Made by a program: the position numbers and the translations under genes. A DNA stretch of 64,000 bases from Streptomyces sp. MMG1533 (lineage in GTDB: Bacteria > Actinomycetota > Actinomycetes > Streptomycetales > Streptomycetaceae). The notes below the pieces were generated by a model that searched no databases, was not told where the DNA came from, and saw only the letters and a program-made list of their open reading frames with translations. This document shows, one piece after another, positions 36,229 through 44,362 of this stretch (position 1 is its first letter; each line of letters begins with the position of its first letter). The stretch spans positions 4,887-68,886 of the forward strand of contig NZ_LGDG01000235.1 in the NCBI RefSeq assembly GCF_001279775.1, in the 5' to 3' direction.

Positions 36229-36307
36229 ATTGCCTCACTGGAACGACACCTCATTATTCGCTCGAACGTACGGAAGCTACTGGGAAGAGTGAATGCGACC
36301 ATAAGCT

Positions 36308-36335
36308 CGTAGCTCTATTACTCCCTCCTCGTTAC
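36308..36335 (+). promoter_or_regulatory. Possible sigma-BldN promoter of the short chaplin
   Basis: CGTAGC at 36308-36313 and CGTTAC at 36330-36335 are separated by exactly 16 bases. They match the reported BldN-type -35/-10 pattern (CGTAAC, 16 bases, CGTTGA) at five and four positions. The site lies 49 bases upstream of the chaplin start. Chaplins are known BldN targets in S. coelicolor. Sequence match only. Confidence 0.45.
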
Positions 36336-36384
36336 TGGTGACGTGATCCGCTGCTGTGGATCGCATTGCCAACAAGGAGGAATA

Positions 36385-36618
36385 ATGATCAAGAAGGTCG
36401 TCGCCGCTGCGGCTGCCACTGGTGGCCTGGTTCTCGCGGGTGCGGGCATGGCCGTTGCCGACTCGGGTGCCCAGGGTGCTGCCGTGCACTCCCCGGGTGT
36501 CCTGTCCGGCAACGTGGTCCAGGCTCCCGTTCACGTCCCCGTGAACGTCTGCGGCAACACGGTCTCCGTGATCGGGCTGCTGAACCCCGCCTTCGGCAAC
36601 ACCTGCATCAACCAGTGA
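36385..36618 (+). CDS. chpH: Short chaplin (ChpH/ChpE-type)
   Basis: This 77-residue secreted protein starts at an ATG with a strong AAGGAGG site. Its signal peptide is about residues 1-27 (MIKKVVAAAAATGGLVLAGA...AVADS). The single chaplin domain has the conserved pattern SPGVLSGNVVQAPVHVPVNVCGNTVSVIGLLNPAFGNTC, with the two Cys that form the disulphide. Short chaplins self-assemble into amyloid fibres that make spores and aerial hyphae hydrophobic. Lying next to a long chaplin resembles the chpC-chpH pair of S. coelicolor, so the symbol is based on arrangement. Confidence 0.9.
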   Translation: MIKKVVAAAAATGGLVLAGAGMAVADSGAQGAAVHSPGVLSGNVVQAPVHVPVNVCGNTVSVIGLLNPAFGNTCINQ

Positions 36619-36646
36619 CGTTGTGAATCGCTCCGTGAGGGGCTGA

Positions 36647-36698
36647 GCCCGTCGGCCCCGGAGCGCGTGCCATGCGCTCCGGGGTCGACGGGCCTTTT
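36647..36698 (+). terminator. Strong hairpin terminator after short chaplin
   Basis: Two 20-base arms (36647-36666 and 36674-36693) pair with only one mismatch around a seven-base loop, followed by CTTTT. This separates the two chaplins into different transcripts. Confidence 0.85.
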
Positions 36699-36846
36699 CG
36701 GAACGATTCTTTTCGTACGTCGAGAACCCGTAGTCGAAACTCGAACGCCGGAACCCGGATTTCGAGAACTTTCTCCCCCGGGAAATCGACCGTCGAGAAT
36801 GCGAACTTCGGGAATTCGGGACAAGGTCGAAGGCAGGGATTCAGTA

Positions 36847-37725
36847 ATGCGACAGGTCACCCGCAAAGGCCTGATGACCATGGCCGCCGCCACCGGCGTG
36901 ATCGCCGCCGCCGGCGGTGCGGCGCACGCCGACTCGGGCGCGAGCGGATCGGGCACGAACTCGTCCGGGCTGCTGTCGGGCAACTCGGTGCAGGCGCCGG
37001 TCAACGTGCCGGTGAACGTCTGCGGCAACACGGTCAACGTCGTCGGGCTCCTCAACCCGGCGATGGGCAACAAGTGTGTCAACACCGGCATCAAGAGCGG
37101 CGGCGGGAGCGGCTCGTCCGGTGGGTACGGCGACTCCGGCGGACATGGGGAACACGGCGGTCAGGGCGGCTCCGGCGGCTCGGACGCGGGCGGGCACACC
37201 GGTGGTTCGCAGGGCGTCGGCTCGGGCAACCACGTCGAGGTGCCGATCGACGCGCCGGTGAACGTCTGCGGCAACAGCGTCGACATCATCGGCATCGGCA
37301 ACTCCACCACGGGCAACGACTGTGCGAACGGGGGCGGTTCAGGCGAGACCGTGCCTCCGGGAGGCGGTCAGGAGACGCCGCCCGGCAGTCCCGAGCAGCC
37401 GGGCAACCCCGAGCAGCCGGGCAGTCCCGAGCAGCCCGGCAGTCCCGAGCAGCCCGGCAGTCCCGAGCAGCCGGGCAACCCCGGCAGTCCGGTGGAGCCC
37501 GGTCGCCCGGGTGCCCCGAACACGCCGCCCAGCTCGGGCGACGAGACGCCGGGCGGTTCCTTGCACCCCAACCGGCCGGGTGCCCAGTCCGTCACCCAGC
37601 CGCGAGGCGCCGCACAGCTCGCCCACACCGGCAGTGACCTGCCGATGGGTCTCGCGCTCCCCGTGGGCGCGGGGGCGCTGCTGGCGGGCGCGCTGCTCTA
37701 CCGGAAGGCGCGCGCCTCGGCATAA
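36847..37725 (+). CDS. chpC: Long chaplin with two chaplin domains and LAHTG sorting signal
   Basis: This 292-residue protein has an N-terminal signal peptide (MRQVTRKGLMTMAAATGVIAAAGGAAHA). Two chaplin domains each carry a Cys pair: the first ends GNKC near residue 77, the second (VEVPIDAPVNVCGNSVDIIG) ends GNDC near residue 159. A Gly/Ser linker lies between them. The C-terminal wall-spanning segment includes tandem SPEQPG/NPEQPG units, then the sortase signal LAHTG, a membrane helix and RKARA. It should be anchored to the wall by a class E sortase and hold the chaplin layer. The symbol rests on resemblance to S. coelicolor ChpC. Confidence 0.9.
   Translation: MRQVTRKGLMTMAAATGVIAAAGGAAHADSGASGSGTNSSGLLSGNSVQAPVNVPVNVCGNTVNVVGLLNPAMGNKCVNTGIKSGGGSGSSGGYGDSGGHGEHGGQGGSGGSDAGGHTGGSQGVGSGNHVEVPIDAPVNVCGNSVDIIGIGNSTTGNDCANGGGSGETVPPGGGQETPPGSPEQPGNPEQPGSPEQPGSPEQPGSPEQPGNPGSPVEPGRPGAPNTPPSSGDETPGGSLHPNRPGAQSVTQPRGAAQLAHTGSDLPMGLALPVGAGALLAGALLYRKARASA
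37381..37484 (+). repeat. Tandem SPEQPG-coding repeat in the long chaplin
   Basis: An 18-base unit coding (S/N)PEQPG is repeated five times, ending in a partial NPGSP unit. It lies in the wall-spanning spacer, so copy-number change would lengthen or shorten the spacer without breaking the frame. Confidence 0.8.
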
Positions 37726-37775
37726 ACCGGGGCAAGGAGATTCAAGGCACCGCGAACTGCCTCGGCGGTGCGTGC

Positions 37776-37814
37776 AACGGAGCGGGCCCTGCCTCGGTGG
37801 GGCCCGCTCCGTTT
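37776..37814 (+). terminator. Hairpin terminator after long chaplin
   Basis: The arms AACGGAGCGGGCCC (37776-37789) and GGGCCCGCTCCGTT (37800-37813) pair perfectly and are followed by T residues. The hairpin can also serve the convergent DUF5703 gene. Confidence 0.85.
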
Positions 37815-37827
37815 CCGTCGCCTCAGT

Positions 37828-38016
37828 TCACCATGTGGCGCGAACCTGGCGGATGATCCGCCGGCGCAGCCGCACCCTGCGGCTGCCGTCGCGCAGCAGG
37901 CTCAGGCGGTCCAACTCCCAGTGTCCGTACTCGGCATGGTCCGTCAGCAGGCGTGTCGCGTCCTTGCGGGAGACCCCGCGCGGTACGTACACGTCGACAA
38001 ATTCGTATTCCGGCAT
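37828..38016 (-). CDS. DUF5703-family small protein
   Basis: This 62-residue protein, MPEYEFVDVYVPRGVSRKDA..., is basic in its C-terminal half (RRVRLRRRIIRQVRATW). It matches the DUF5703 family found widely in actinomycetes. No function is known. It faces the chaplin terminator and is divergent from the acidic protein gene at 38064, with only 47 bases between the starts. Confidence 0.85.
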   Translation of the reverse strand: MPEYEFVDVYVPRGVSRKDATRLLTDHAEYGHWELDRLSLLRDGSRRVRLRRRIIRQVRATW

Positions 38017-38063
38017 CGCATCTATTGTGCGGGCTGGGGCCCGGTACGGATAGCGTCTGCACT

Positions 38064-38801
38064 ATGTCTGATGCTGCGCAGCCCACCGCTGCCGAGGTAC
38101 GAGCCGCCGCCGAGGCGGTCAAGACCGCGCTCGACCGCCACCTGGCCGCGGTCGAACGCCGGTCGGGGGAGGACGACCCGGCCGTGTACGAGGCGTTCAA
38201 CGAGCTGGCCGCGGCCGCGGAGGCGTACGACGAACTGCTCTACGACCGCTACGACGAGGTCACGCCCTTCGAGATCCCCGGCGCGGACGACTCGCTTCCG
38301 CCCTACATCGGCCCCGAGGAGCCGAACGCCCTCAGCGTGCTGATCCGCCGCGACTACGCCGTGGTGGAGCCCCAGCGGCTGCTGGCCCAGGCCCAGCGGG
38401 TCGAGGCGGCGGAGTACGACGAGAGCGGGGAGGCCTCCGGCACGGTGCACGGGGCGCTAGGCATCCTGTTCGGCGAGTTCGAGGCGGACGAAATCGCCTC
38501 CCGGCACAAGGAGTTCGGCCTGGAGGAGGGCGACTCCACACTCTGGGTGACGGCGGCGGACGAGACGCCGGAGCCCGGCGAGTGGCTGGAGACGCCGTTC
38601 GAGCAGATCGACCCGCAGCGGGTGGTGTGCCGCTTCGACGCCAGCGCGGTCTTCGACGACGACGTGGACGACATCGACGGCATCGACGACGAGGACGCGG
38701 AAGAGATCGACGACGCGGCCGGGGAACTCGGGGACGACCTCGACGCGGATGTGGACGAGGCAGAGGACGAGGATCTGGAGCGGCTCGACGCCGATCGCTG
38801 A
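38064..38801 (+). CDS. Conserved acidic protein of unknown function
   Basis: This 245-residue protein starts with MSDAAQPTAAEVRAAAEAVKTALDRHLAAVERR, a helical N-terminus. A middle domain follows (LPPYIGPEEPNALSVLIRRDYAV; SGTVHGALGILFGEFEADEIASRHKEFGLEEGDSTLWV). The last ~50 residues are almost all Asp, Glu and Ala (DDDVDDIDGIDDEDAEE). I do not recognise a catalytic motif. Its position between chaplins and the RecD-like gene appears conserved in S. coelicolor as I recall. Confidence 0.75.
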   Translation: MSDAAQPTAAEVRAAAEAVKTALDRHLAAVERRSGEDDPAVYEAFNELAAAAEAYDELLYDRYDEVTPFEIPGADDSLPPYIGPEEPNALSVLIRRDYAVVEPQRLLAQAQRVEAAEYDESGEASGTVHGALGILFGEFEADEIASRHKEFGLEEGDSTLWVTAADETPEPGEWLETPFEQIDPQRVVCRFDASAVFDDDVDDIDGIDDEDAEEIDDAAGELGDDLDADVDEAEDEDLERLDADR

Positions 38802-38831
38802 GCCGACGCGCGCTGCGACTCCGGTCGCGAC

Positions 38832-38878
38832 ACGGCGGCGGCCCGGAGGCCATGTCGGCCCTCCGGGACCGCCGCCGT
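38832..38878. terminator. Bidirectional hairpin terminator
   Basis: The arms at 38832-38849 and 38860-38878 pair over 18 positions with one bulged A around a 10-base loop, between two convergent genes. Confidence 0.8.
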
Positions 38879-38901
38879 TCTCGTGCTGCGGGGCCGCCCT
38901 G

Positions 38902-41100
38902 TCAGCCGGCCGTCGGGACCTGCGGAGCGAGCAGTGCGGGCAGGCGGGTCGTGCGGGGTTTCGCCGGGATCTCGGCCACGGCACGGGCGAGCGCCTGGTC
39001 CACGCCGTGGATCACGGACAGATGGCGGTCCGCCCGGCCGAACGCCGTGTACACCCAGGGCCGGCTGAGCGCCTGCACGGCGTCGCCGGGCAGCACCACG
39101 ACCACCGCGGGCCACCGGGAGCCCACCGCCTGGTGCGCGGTCAGCGCCCACCCGTGCCGCACGGACTGCTCCACCCGCTCCTGCGGTACGACGACGGCCT
39201 CGCCGGCGCACGACAGGTGCAGCCCGTCGGTGTCGGCCTTGACCACGCGGCCCGGCAGCGTACGGCCCGGTGCGGGGGAGTAGGCGATCCGGTCGCCGGG
39301 GTCGAAGCCGCCGAAACGGCCGGGTCCGGGGTTGAGCCGCTCCTTGAGGGCGGCGTTCAACACCCGCGTGCCGACCGCACCACCGTGCCCCGGCGTGATC
39401 ACCTGCGTCTCCTCGGCGGGAACCCCGATCGCCCTGGGAACCGAGTCCGCGACGAGCTGCACGGTCCGGTGCACGGCCTCGCCCGCGTCCCGCACCGGGA
39501 CGATCACGACCTCCTTGCCGGGGGCCTCGACCTGGTTGAGCTCGCCGATGCCGATACCGGAGACCAGCTCGCCCAGCGGGCCCGGGTCCGGGCGCCGGGA
39601 GGCGACCTGCGGGCAGATCCGCGCGGCCAGCAGATCCGCGAACACCCGCCCGGGACCGACGGACCACAGGACCGCCGGGTCCCCGGCCAGCACCAGCCGG
39701 GCGCCGTCCGACAACGACTCGGCGAGCAGCGCCGCCGTCTCGACGTCCAGCTGAGGCGCGTCGAGCACCACGAGCAGGTCGAGGTCCAGCGCCCCGTCGG
39801 CATCCCGACCGGGCCCTTCGGCACCGGACAGGAGCCCGGCGACAGTGGCGACAGCGGCCTCACCGGTTTCCGGAACGCCGGTACGGCCGACCTGCGCCCC
39901 GAAGCGGTCGCGGCCGACCGGGCCGTGGGCGGCAGCCCAGGCACGCAGCCCCAGCCCGCGGGCGGCGCCCATCAGCGCGGCCGGTTCGGCCAGGGAGGCC
40001 TCACCACCCGTGTGGAGGACCAGGCCATGGCCCGCGACCGCCCGGATCAGCTCGGCGGCGGAGCCCTCGGCCGTGGCGGCTGCCTGCTCCCAGTCCGCGG
40101 CCGAACGGTCCTCCTTCGGCACCGAGTTGATCAGCCGGGCCAGGCCGTCGGCGAGGCTCTCCTCGGCGAGCGCGTACCGCTCCAGACCGACGAGGACACG
40201 CACCGGGCGCTCCTCGTCCTCCCCGTCACCCTCCTCCTCGTCGCCCCGCTCCCGCCGCTCCGGCACCCCCGGCCCTTCCAGGGCGTCCTGGAAGACCAGG
40301 GCATCGCCCTCGGCAAGGGTGCTCTGGACGGCCGCGTCGGCATCCGGCACGCCCCGCTGGGCCAGCGCGGCGGTGAGTGCCGGCATCTCCAGGGCGGTGT
40401 GCCCGGCGAGGGCGGCCTGCTCCAGCAGCCAGACGGTGACCGCCCGGCCGCGCCGCTCGTCGTCCGGCCCGCACTCCGCGCCGAGCAGTGCCCGCGCGAA
40501 CCCGTCGGCCTGTTCCGGCCGCACGCCCGCGACGCGCAACAACTGCCAGGGATCCGCCCGCAATTGCTCGTCGGCTCCCTCACCGAGAGCCGCGACGACC
40601 TGCGGCGCCAGCACGTCCGGTGCCCCGCCCCCGGTCAGCACCCGCGCCACGGACTCGACGGTCTCAGGCGCCGGGGCCACCGGGGACGCCGACACCGGCT
40701 GCGGCCTCGGCTCCGGCGCGGTGCGACGCGGTGCGGGTTCGGGCTCGCTGAATGCGGCGGCCACGGGCTTCTCCCCGCTCTCCACCGCACGTACAGCGGC
40801 GAGAAGGTCGGCGGCCTTCCCGCTGAGCTTGGTCCCGGCGGCGATGGGCGCCTGCTTCTCCGCCTTCCGCCTCTCGATCCGCTCCCGCTCCAGCCGCTGC
40901 GCGGCCAGCTCGGCCTCGGCCTCGGACAGCTTCTTCGCGTCTTCGGCGTCGCCCTCGCCGGCCGGGCTCTCGGAGGCGTCACCGCCCTCTGCGTCACCGC
41001 CCTCTGCGGCACCGGCGTCCGCGATGCCGGCGTCCGCGATGCCCGGCGTCCCCGGCTCGGCGTCCTCTGCGTCCCCAGTGGGCTCCGGCTCCGTGCTCAC
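38902..41100 (-). CDS. RecD2-like helicase-fold protein lacking Walker motifs
   Basis: This 732-residue protein has a GTG start overlapping the aldo/keto reductase stop (GTGA). Residues ~1-150 are acidic, then Pro-rich. The middle has helix-hairpin-helix-like segments (LRADPWQLLRVAGVRPEQADGFARALLG), and the C-terminus has RecD2-like helicase blocks (ETQVITPGHGGAVGTRVLNAALKERLNPG; DRIAYSPAPGRTLPGRV; GWALTAHQAVGSRWPAVVVVLP). At the expected P-loop it reads GLVLHTGGEASLAEP, with no GKT, and the Walker B acid box is LVVLDAPQLD. It is therefore probably not an active ATPase. A DNA-binding or regulatory role is possible. Confidence 0.8.
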   Translation of the reverse strand: MSTEPEPTGDAEDAEPGTPGIADAGIADAGAAEGGDAEGGDASESPAGEGDAEDAKKLSEAEAELAAQRLERERIERRKAEKQAPIAAGTKLSGKAADLLAAVRAVESGEKPVAAAFSEPEPAPRRTAPEPRPQPVSASPVAPAPETVESVARVLTGGGAPDVLAPQVVAALGEGADEQLRADPWQLLRVAGVRPEQADGFARALLGAECGPDDERRGRAVTVWLLEQAALAGHTALEMPALTAALAQRGVPDADAAVQSTLAEGDALVFQDALEGPGVPERRERGDEEEGDGEDEERPVRVLVGLERYALAEESLADGLARLINSVPKEDRSAADWEQAAATAEGSAAELIRAVAGHGLVLHTGGEASLAEPAALMGAARGLGLRAWAAAHGPVGRDRFGAQVGRTGVPETGEAAVATVAGLLSGAEGPGRDADGALDLDLLVVLDAPQLDVETAALLAESLSDGARLVLAGDPAVLWSVGPGRVFADLLAARICPQVASRRPDPGPLGELVSGIGIGELNQVEAPGKEVVIVPVRDAGEAVHRTVQLVADSVPRAIGVPAEETQVITPGHGGAVGTRVLNAALKERLNPGPGRFGGFDPGDRIAYSPAPGRTLPGRVVKADTDGLHLSCAGEAVVVPQERVEQSVRHGWALTAHQAVGSRWPAVVVVLPGDAVQALSRPWVYTAFGRADRHLSVIHGVDQALARAVAEIPAKPRTTRLPALLAPQVPTAG

Positions 41101-42080
41101 AGCGTGCTCCAGTCGTGATCGGGATAGCGGTGCACGGGCGCCGACACGTCGTCGAGCGCCCGGCAGATCTCGTCAGGAAGACTAAGGGCCTCCACTGACA
41201 ATGCCGCCGTGAGCTGCTGCGCGTTGCGCGCGCCGACGATCGGCGCGGCCACGCCCGGCCGGTCGCGCACCCAGGCGAGGGCCACCTGGAGCGGGGTCAC
41301 CGCGAGCCCGTCAGCCGCCGTCGTCACGGCATCCACGATGCGGGTCGCCGTGTCGTCGAGGTACGGCGCGACGAACGGTGCCAGATGCTCCGAGGCGCCC
41401 CGCGAGTCGGACGGCGTCGAGTGCCGGTACTTGCCGGTCAGCACACCGCGCCCGAGCGGCGACGAGGGAAGCATGCCGATCCCCAGGTCCAGGGCGGCCG
41501 GCAGCACCTCCCGCTCGACGCCGCGCTGGAGCAGCGAGTACTCGAGCTGCGTGCTCGCCAGCCGGGTGCGCGTGCCCGGCGCGGCGATCTGCCAGGTCGC
41601 GGCCTTGGCGAGCTGCCAGCCACAGAAGTTGGAGACCCCGGCATACCGGGCTCGCCCGCTGCTGACCGCCAGGTCGAGCGCCTGGAGGGTCTCGTCCAGC
41701 GGGGTGTCCGGGTCGAAGGCGTGGATGTGCCACACGTCGACATAGTCCGTGCCGAGCCGGGCCAGCGAGGCGTCCAACGCGGAGAGCAGATGCCCGCGCG
41801 AGCCGTCGAACCGGCGGTCGGGATCCGGCACGCTGCCCGCCTTGGTCGAGATGACCAGGTCTCGGCGCGGCACGAGGCCTTCTATGAGACGTCCGAGCAG
41901 ATACTCGGCCTCCCCGTCGCCGTACACGTCCGCCGTGTCGACGAGGCTCCCACCCGCTTCCCAGAACGTCTTCAAGAGGTCCGCGGCATCATGCTCGTCG
42001 GTGTCCCGGCCCCAAGTGAGAGTGCCGAGCCCGATCCGTGACACACGCAGGCCGGTGCGGCCGAGATGCCTCTGCTCCAT
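41097..42080 (-). CDS. Aldo/keto reductase
   Basis: This 327-residue NADPH-dependent oxidoreductase of the AKR superfamily starts with MEQRHLGRTGLRVSRIGLGTLTWG. The catalytic tetrad is visible: D in VDTADVYGDGE, Y in the same segment, K in LVISTKAG and H in VDVWHIHAFD. The cofactor segment PIVGARNAQQL is near the C-terminus. The substrate is not predictable. It is the first gene of a two-gene unit with the RecD2-like gene. Confidence 0.92.
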   Translation of the reverse strand: MEQRHLGRTGLRVSRIGLGTLTWGRDTDEHDAADLLKTFWEAGGSLVDTADVYGDGEAEYLLGRLIEGLVPRRDLVISTKAGSVPDPDRRFDGSRGHLLSALDASLARLGTDYVDVWHIHAFDPDTPLDETLQALDLAVSSGRARYAGVSNFCGWQLAKAATWQIAAPGTRTRLASTQLEYSLLQRGVEREVLPAALDLGIGMLPSSPLGRGVLTGKYRHSTPSDSRGASEHLAPFVAPYLDDTATRIVDAVTTAADGLAVTPLQVALAWVRDRPGVAAPIVGARNAQQLTAALSVEALSLPDEICRALDDVSAPVHRYPDHDWSTL

Positions 42081-42169
42081 GAACGCCGAGATTACTGGCC
42101 AGAACCTGTCGCGTGGGGGCCTGTGGATAACCAGTTTCCGCCGACGACACCGGCATTGCCCCGGCCATC

Positions 42170-42197
42170 TGCCGGGGGCTCCGCCCCCAGACCCCCG
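42170..42197. repeat. Streptomycete G/C-rich palindromic repeat
   Basis: GCCGGGGGCTCCGCCCCCAG followed by ACCCCCG is a short palindrome of the kind scattered through Streptomyces intergenic regions. It lies 90 bases upstream of the aldo/keto reductase start. Confidence 0.65.
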
Positions 42198-42210
42198 ACC
42201 TATGCCCACC

Positions 42211-42520
42211 CACCACCCGACTCGCTCGGCCGAGAGGCGGACCTCACCCTGGGGGCTGCGCCCCCAACGGGTGGGTGGGGGCTACGGATGGCCTCTACCC
42301 GCCACCCGACTCCACGGGCCAGGAGATGGCCCTCGCCCGGGGCTACACCCCTGTGGGTGGGTGCGGGTTGGTGACGGCATCAACCCACCACTCGTCTCGG
42401 TCGGTCGGGAGGTGGGCCTCGCCTTGGGGGCTGCGCCCCAGTGGGTGGGTGGGGGCTGCGGATGGCTTCTGCCCACGACCCGTCTCGGTCGGCCGAGAGG
42501 TGGCCCGTGCCCGCCCGCAA
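42211..42520. repeat. Degenerate ~88-base tandem repeat, three and a half copies
   Basis: Units begin near 42211, 42299, 42386 and 42474 (last one partial). They share the elements CACCAC..GACTCG, a GGGGGCTGCGCCCC palindrome, GGGTGGGTGGGGGCT and CGGATGGC.TCT. Copy 2 is the most diverged. No convincing gene covers the stretch. Confidence 0.7.
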
Positions 42521-42539
42521 CCGGCGCCGCAAGGTGCGC

Positions 42540-42776
42540 GCACCCGCACCGCGGCGAGGCCGTACCGGGACGGCGTACGCTCCCGCACCCGCGCCGCGGC
42601 GAGGCGGCACCGGGACGGCGTACGCTCCCGCACCCGCGCCGCGGCGAGGCGGCACCGGGACGGCGTACGCTCCCGCACCCGCACCGCGGCGAGGCCGTAC
42701 CGGGACGGCGTACGCTCCCGCACTCGCACTCGCACCCGCACCGCGGCGAGGCGGCACCGGGACGGCGTACGCTCCC
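42540..42776. repeat. 45-base tandem repeat, five copies
   Basis: Four 45-base units run head to tail from 42540 to 42719. A 12-base GCACTCGCACTC insert follows, then a fifth unit at 42732-42776. Units differ mainly at two variable places (CCGTACC or CGGCACC; CCGCACC or CCGCGCC). 45 is a multiple of three, so all frames stay open, which creates misleading open frames on both strands. Confidence 0.9.
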
Positions 42777-43028
42777 GCACCCGCGTACGGCGGGAAGGGG
42801 ACGTGTCGGGGGGTGTCCGCCCGCAGCGGTTGGCGCGTCAACGCGTTCGCCCCCGCAAGAAACCGATTCCGCGCCGTTCCGAGGACGGACACCCCCCGAC
42901 ACGGCCCCGACCCCACCACAACCGAAGGCGCTACGCGCACCCCCACTCAACCCGCACAGGCCGCCGCAGGCACCCGCACGCTAAGGTCTTCGAACAAGGG
43001 ACGTTACTGATCGGTAAGGGGATTCGGC

Positions 43029-44084
43029 ATGCAGCTCGGGATCAACCTCGGCTACTGGGGTGCCGGCATGGACGCGGACAATCTGGCCGTCGCACAGGAG
43101 GCCGACCGGCTCGGATACGCCGTCTGCTGGGCCGCCGAGGCCTACGGCTCCGACGCGGCCACCGTGCTCACCTGGGTCGCCGCCCAGACCGAACGCATCG
43201 ATGTGGGCTCGGCCATCTTCCAGATCCCGGCCCGCCAGCCGGCGATGACCGCGATGACCGCCGCCACCCTCGACTCGCTGTCCGGCGGCCGCTTCCGCCT
43301 CGGCCTCGGCGTCTCCGGCCCGCAGGTCTCCGAGGGCTGGTACGGCGTCAAGTTCGACAAGCCGCTCTCCCGCACCCGCGAGTACGTCGAGATCGTCCGG
43401 AAGGCGATGACCCGCGAACGCCTCTCCTTCGAGGGCGAGCACTGGACCCTGCCCCTCCCCGGCGGCCCCGGCAAGCCCATCAAGCTCACCGTGCACCCGG
43501 AGCGCGAGCACATCCCGCTGTACATCGCCGCCATCGGCCCGAAGAACCTCGAGCAGACCGGCGAGATCGCGGACGGCGCCCTGCTGATCTTCCCCTCCGC
43601 CGAGCACCTCGAGGAGACCACGATCAAGTATCTGCGCGCCGGGCGCGAGAAGGCCGGCAAGACCCTCGACGGGTTCGACGTCTGCCCGACGCTCCCGCTC
43701 GCCGTCGGCGACGACAAGGACGTGGCCGCGCTCGCCGACGCCTTCCGCCCGTACACCGCGCTGTACGTCGGCGGCATGGGCAGCAGCAAGCAGAACTTCT
43801 ACAACCAGCTCGCCCGCCGCATGGGGTACGAGAAGGAGGCCGCCGAGATCCAGGACAAGTACCTGTCCGGCGACAAGCAGGGCGCGGCCGCCGCCGTACC
43901 GCACGACCTGATCGACAAGACGACCCTGCTGGGCTCGGTCGACCGGATCGCGGACCGGATGAAGGAGTACGCGGCCGCCGGAGTCACCACCCTGAGCCTC
44001 GCCCCCGCGGGCTTCACGCTCGACGAGCGGCTCGCCTCGCTCCGGGCCGGCACGCAGGCCCTGGAGCGCGCCGGGCTCGCCTGA
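43029..44084 (+). CDS. F420-dependent LLM-class oxidoreductase
   Basis: This 351-residue luciferase-like monooxygenase-fold protein has MQLGINLGYWGAGMDADNLAVAQEADRLGYAVCWAAEAYGSD at the N-terminus, GSAIFQIPARQPAMTAMTAATLDSLSGGRFRLGLGVSGPQVSEGWYG in the middle and IADGALLIFPSAEHL further on. These match the actinobacterial coenzyme F420-using branch rather than FMN luciferases. The substrate is unknown. It is followed by a ferritin-like gene after 278 bases that hold nothing recognised. Confidence 0.9.
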   Translation: MQLGINLGYWGAGMDADNLAVAQEADRLGYAVCWAAEAYGSDAATVLTWVAAQTERIDVGSAIFQIPARQPAMTAMTAATLDSLSGGRFRLGLGVSGPQVSEGWYGVKFDKPLSRTREYVEIVRKAMTRERLSFEGEHWTLPLPGGPGKPIKLTVHPEREHIPLYIAAIGPKNLEQTGEIADGALLIFPSAEHLEETTIKYLRAGREKAGKTLDGFDVCPTLPLAVGDDKDVAALADAFRPYTALYVGGMGSSKQNFYNQLARRMGYEKEAAEIQDKYLSGDKQGAAAAVPHDLIDKTTLLGSVDRIADRMKEYAAAGVTTLSLAPAGFTLDERLASLRAGTQALERAGLA

Positions 44085-44362
44085 GCCGGGGGTGCACGTG
44101 CCGGGCCCGCACGATCCGGGCCCGCACAACGCACCGTTCAACCACCGGAGGTTTCAGCGGCCGTGGTGGGGGCTCGGGGGTCTTCCCCGCCACGGCCGTC
44201 ACGCAGAACAACGCGCCCGGGCCCGCGCGGTTACGCCCCCGAAGCGACCCCGTGGGTCCTCCTTTTGGCGGAGTTGTCCGACACAGCTGTTGCAGCACCC
44301 CTCTCGCCGCATTTGACTCGGTCTTTGCGGAATCCTGCGGAGCCCTGCAGAGAGGTGCCACG

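Larger units (their letters stand above)
42081..43028. other. Repeat-rich intergenic region without supported gene
   Basis: This 948-base gap between the aldo/keto reductase and the F420-type oxidoreductase holds the palindromic, 88-base and 45-base repeats. About 240 bases follow with no recognised feature. The open frames here are long only because of composition and the 45-base period; none has codon usage or start context that convinces. The promoters of both flanking genes should lie at its edges. Confidence 0.7.

Noticed and set aside
36699..36846. BldN-type promoter before the long chaplin
   Set aside because: I found CGTAC and CGTAG elements but not with the 16-base spacing.
42540..42776. 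CRISPR array
   Set aside because: The units are directly adjacent 45-base tandem copies without unique spacers, and no cas genes are present.
42275..44362. Long plus frame joining the repeat region to the ferritin-like gene
   Set aside because: It runs antisense-like through the F420-type oxidoreductase in another frame. The ferritin-like homology begins only at ATG 44363.
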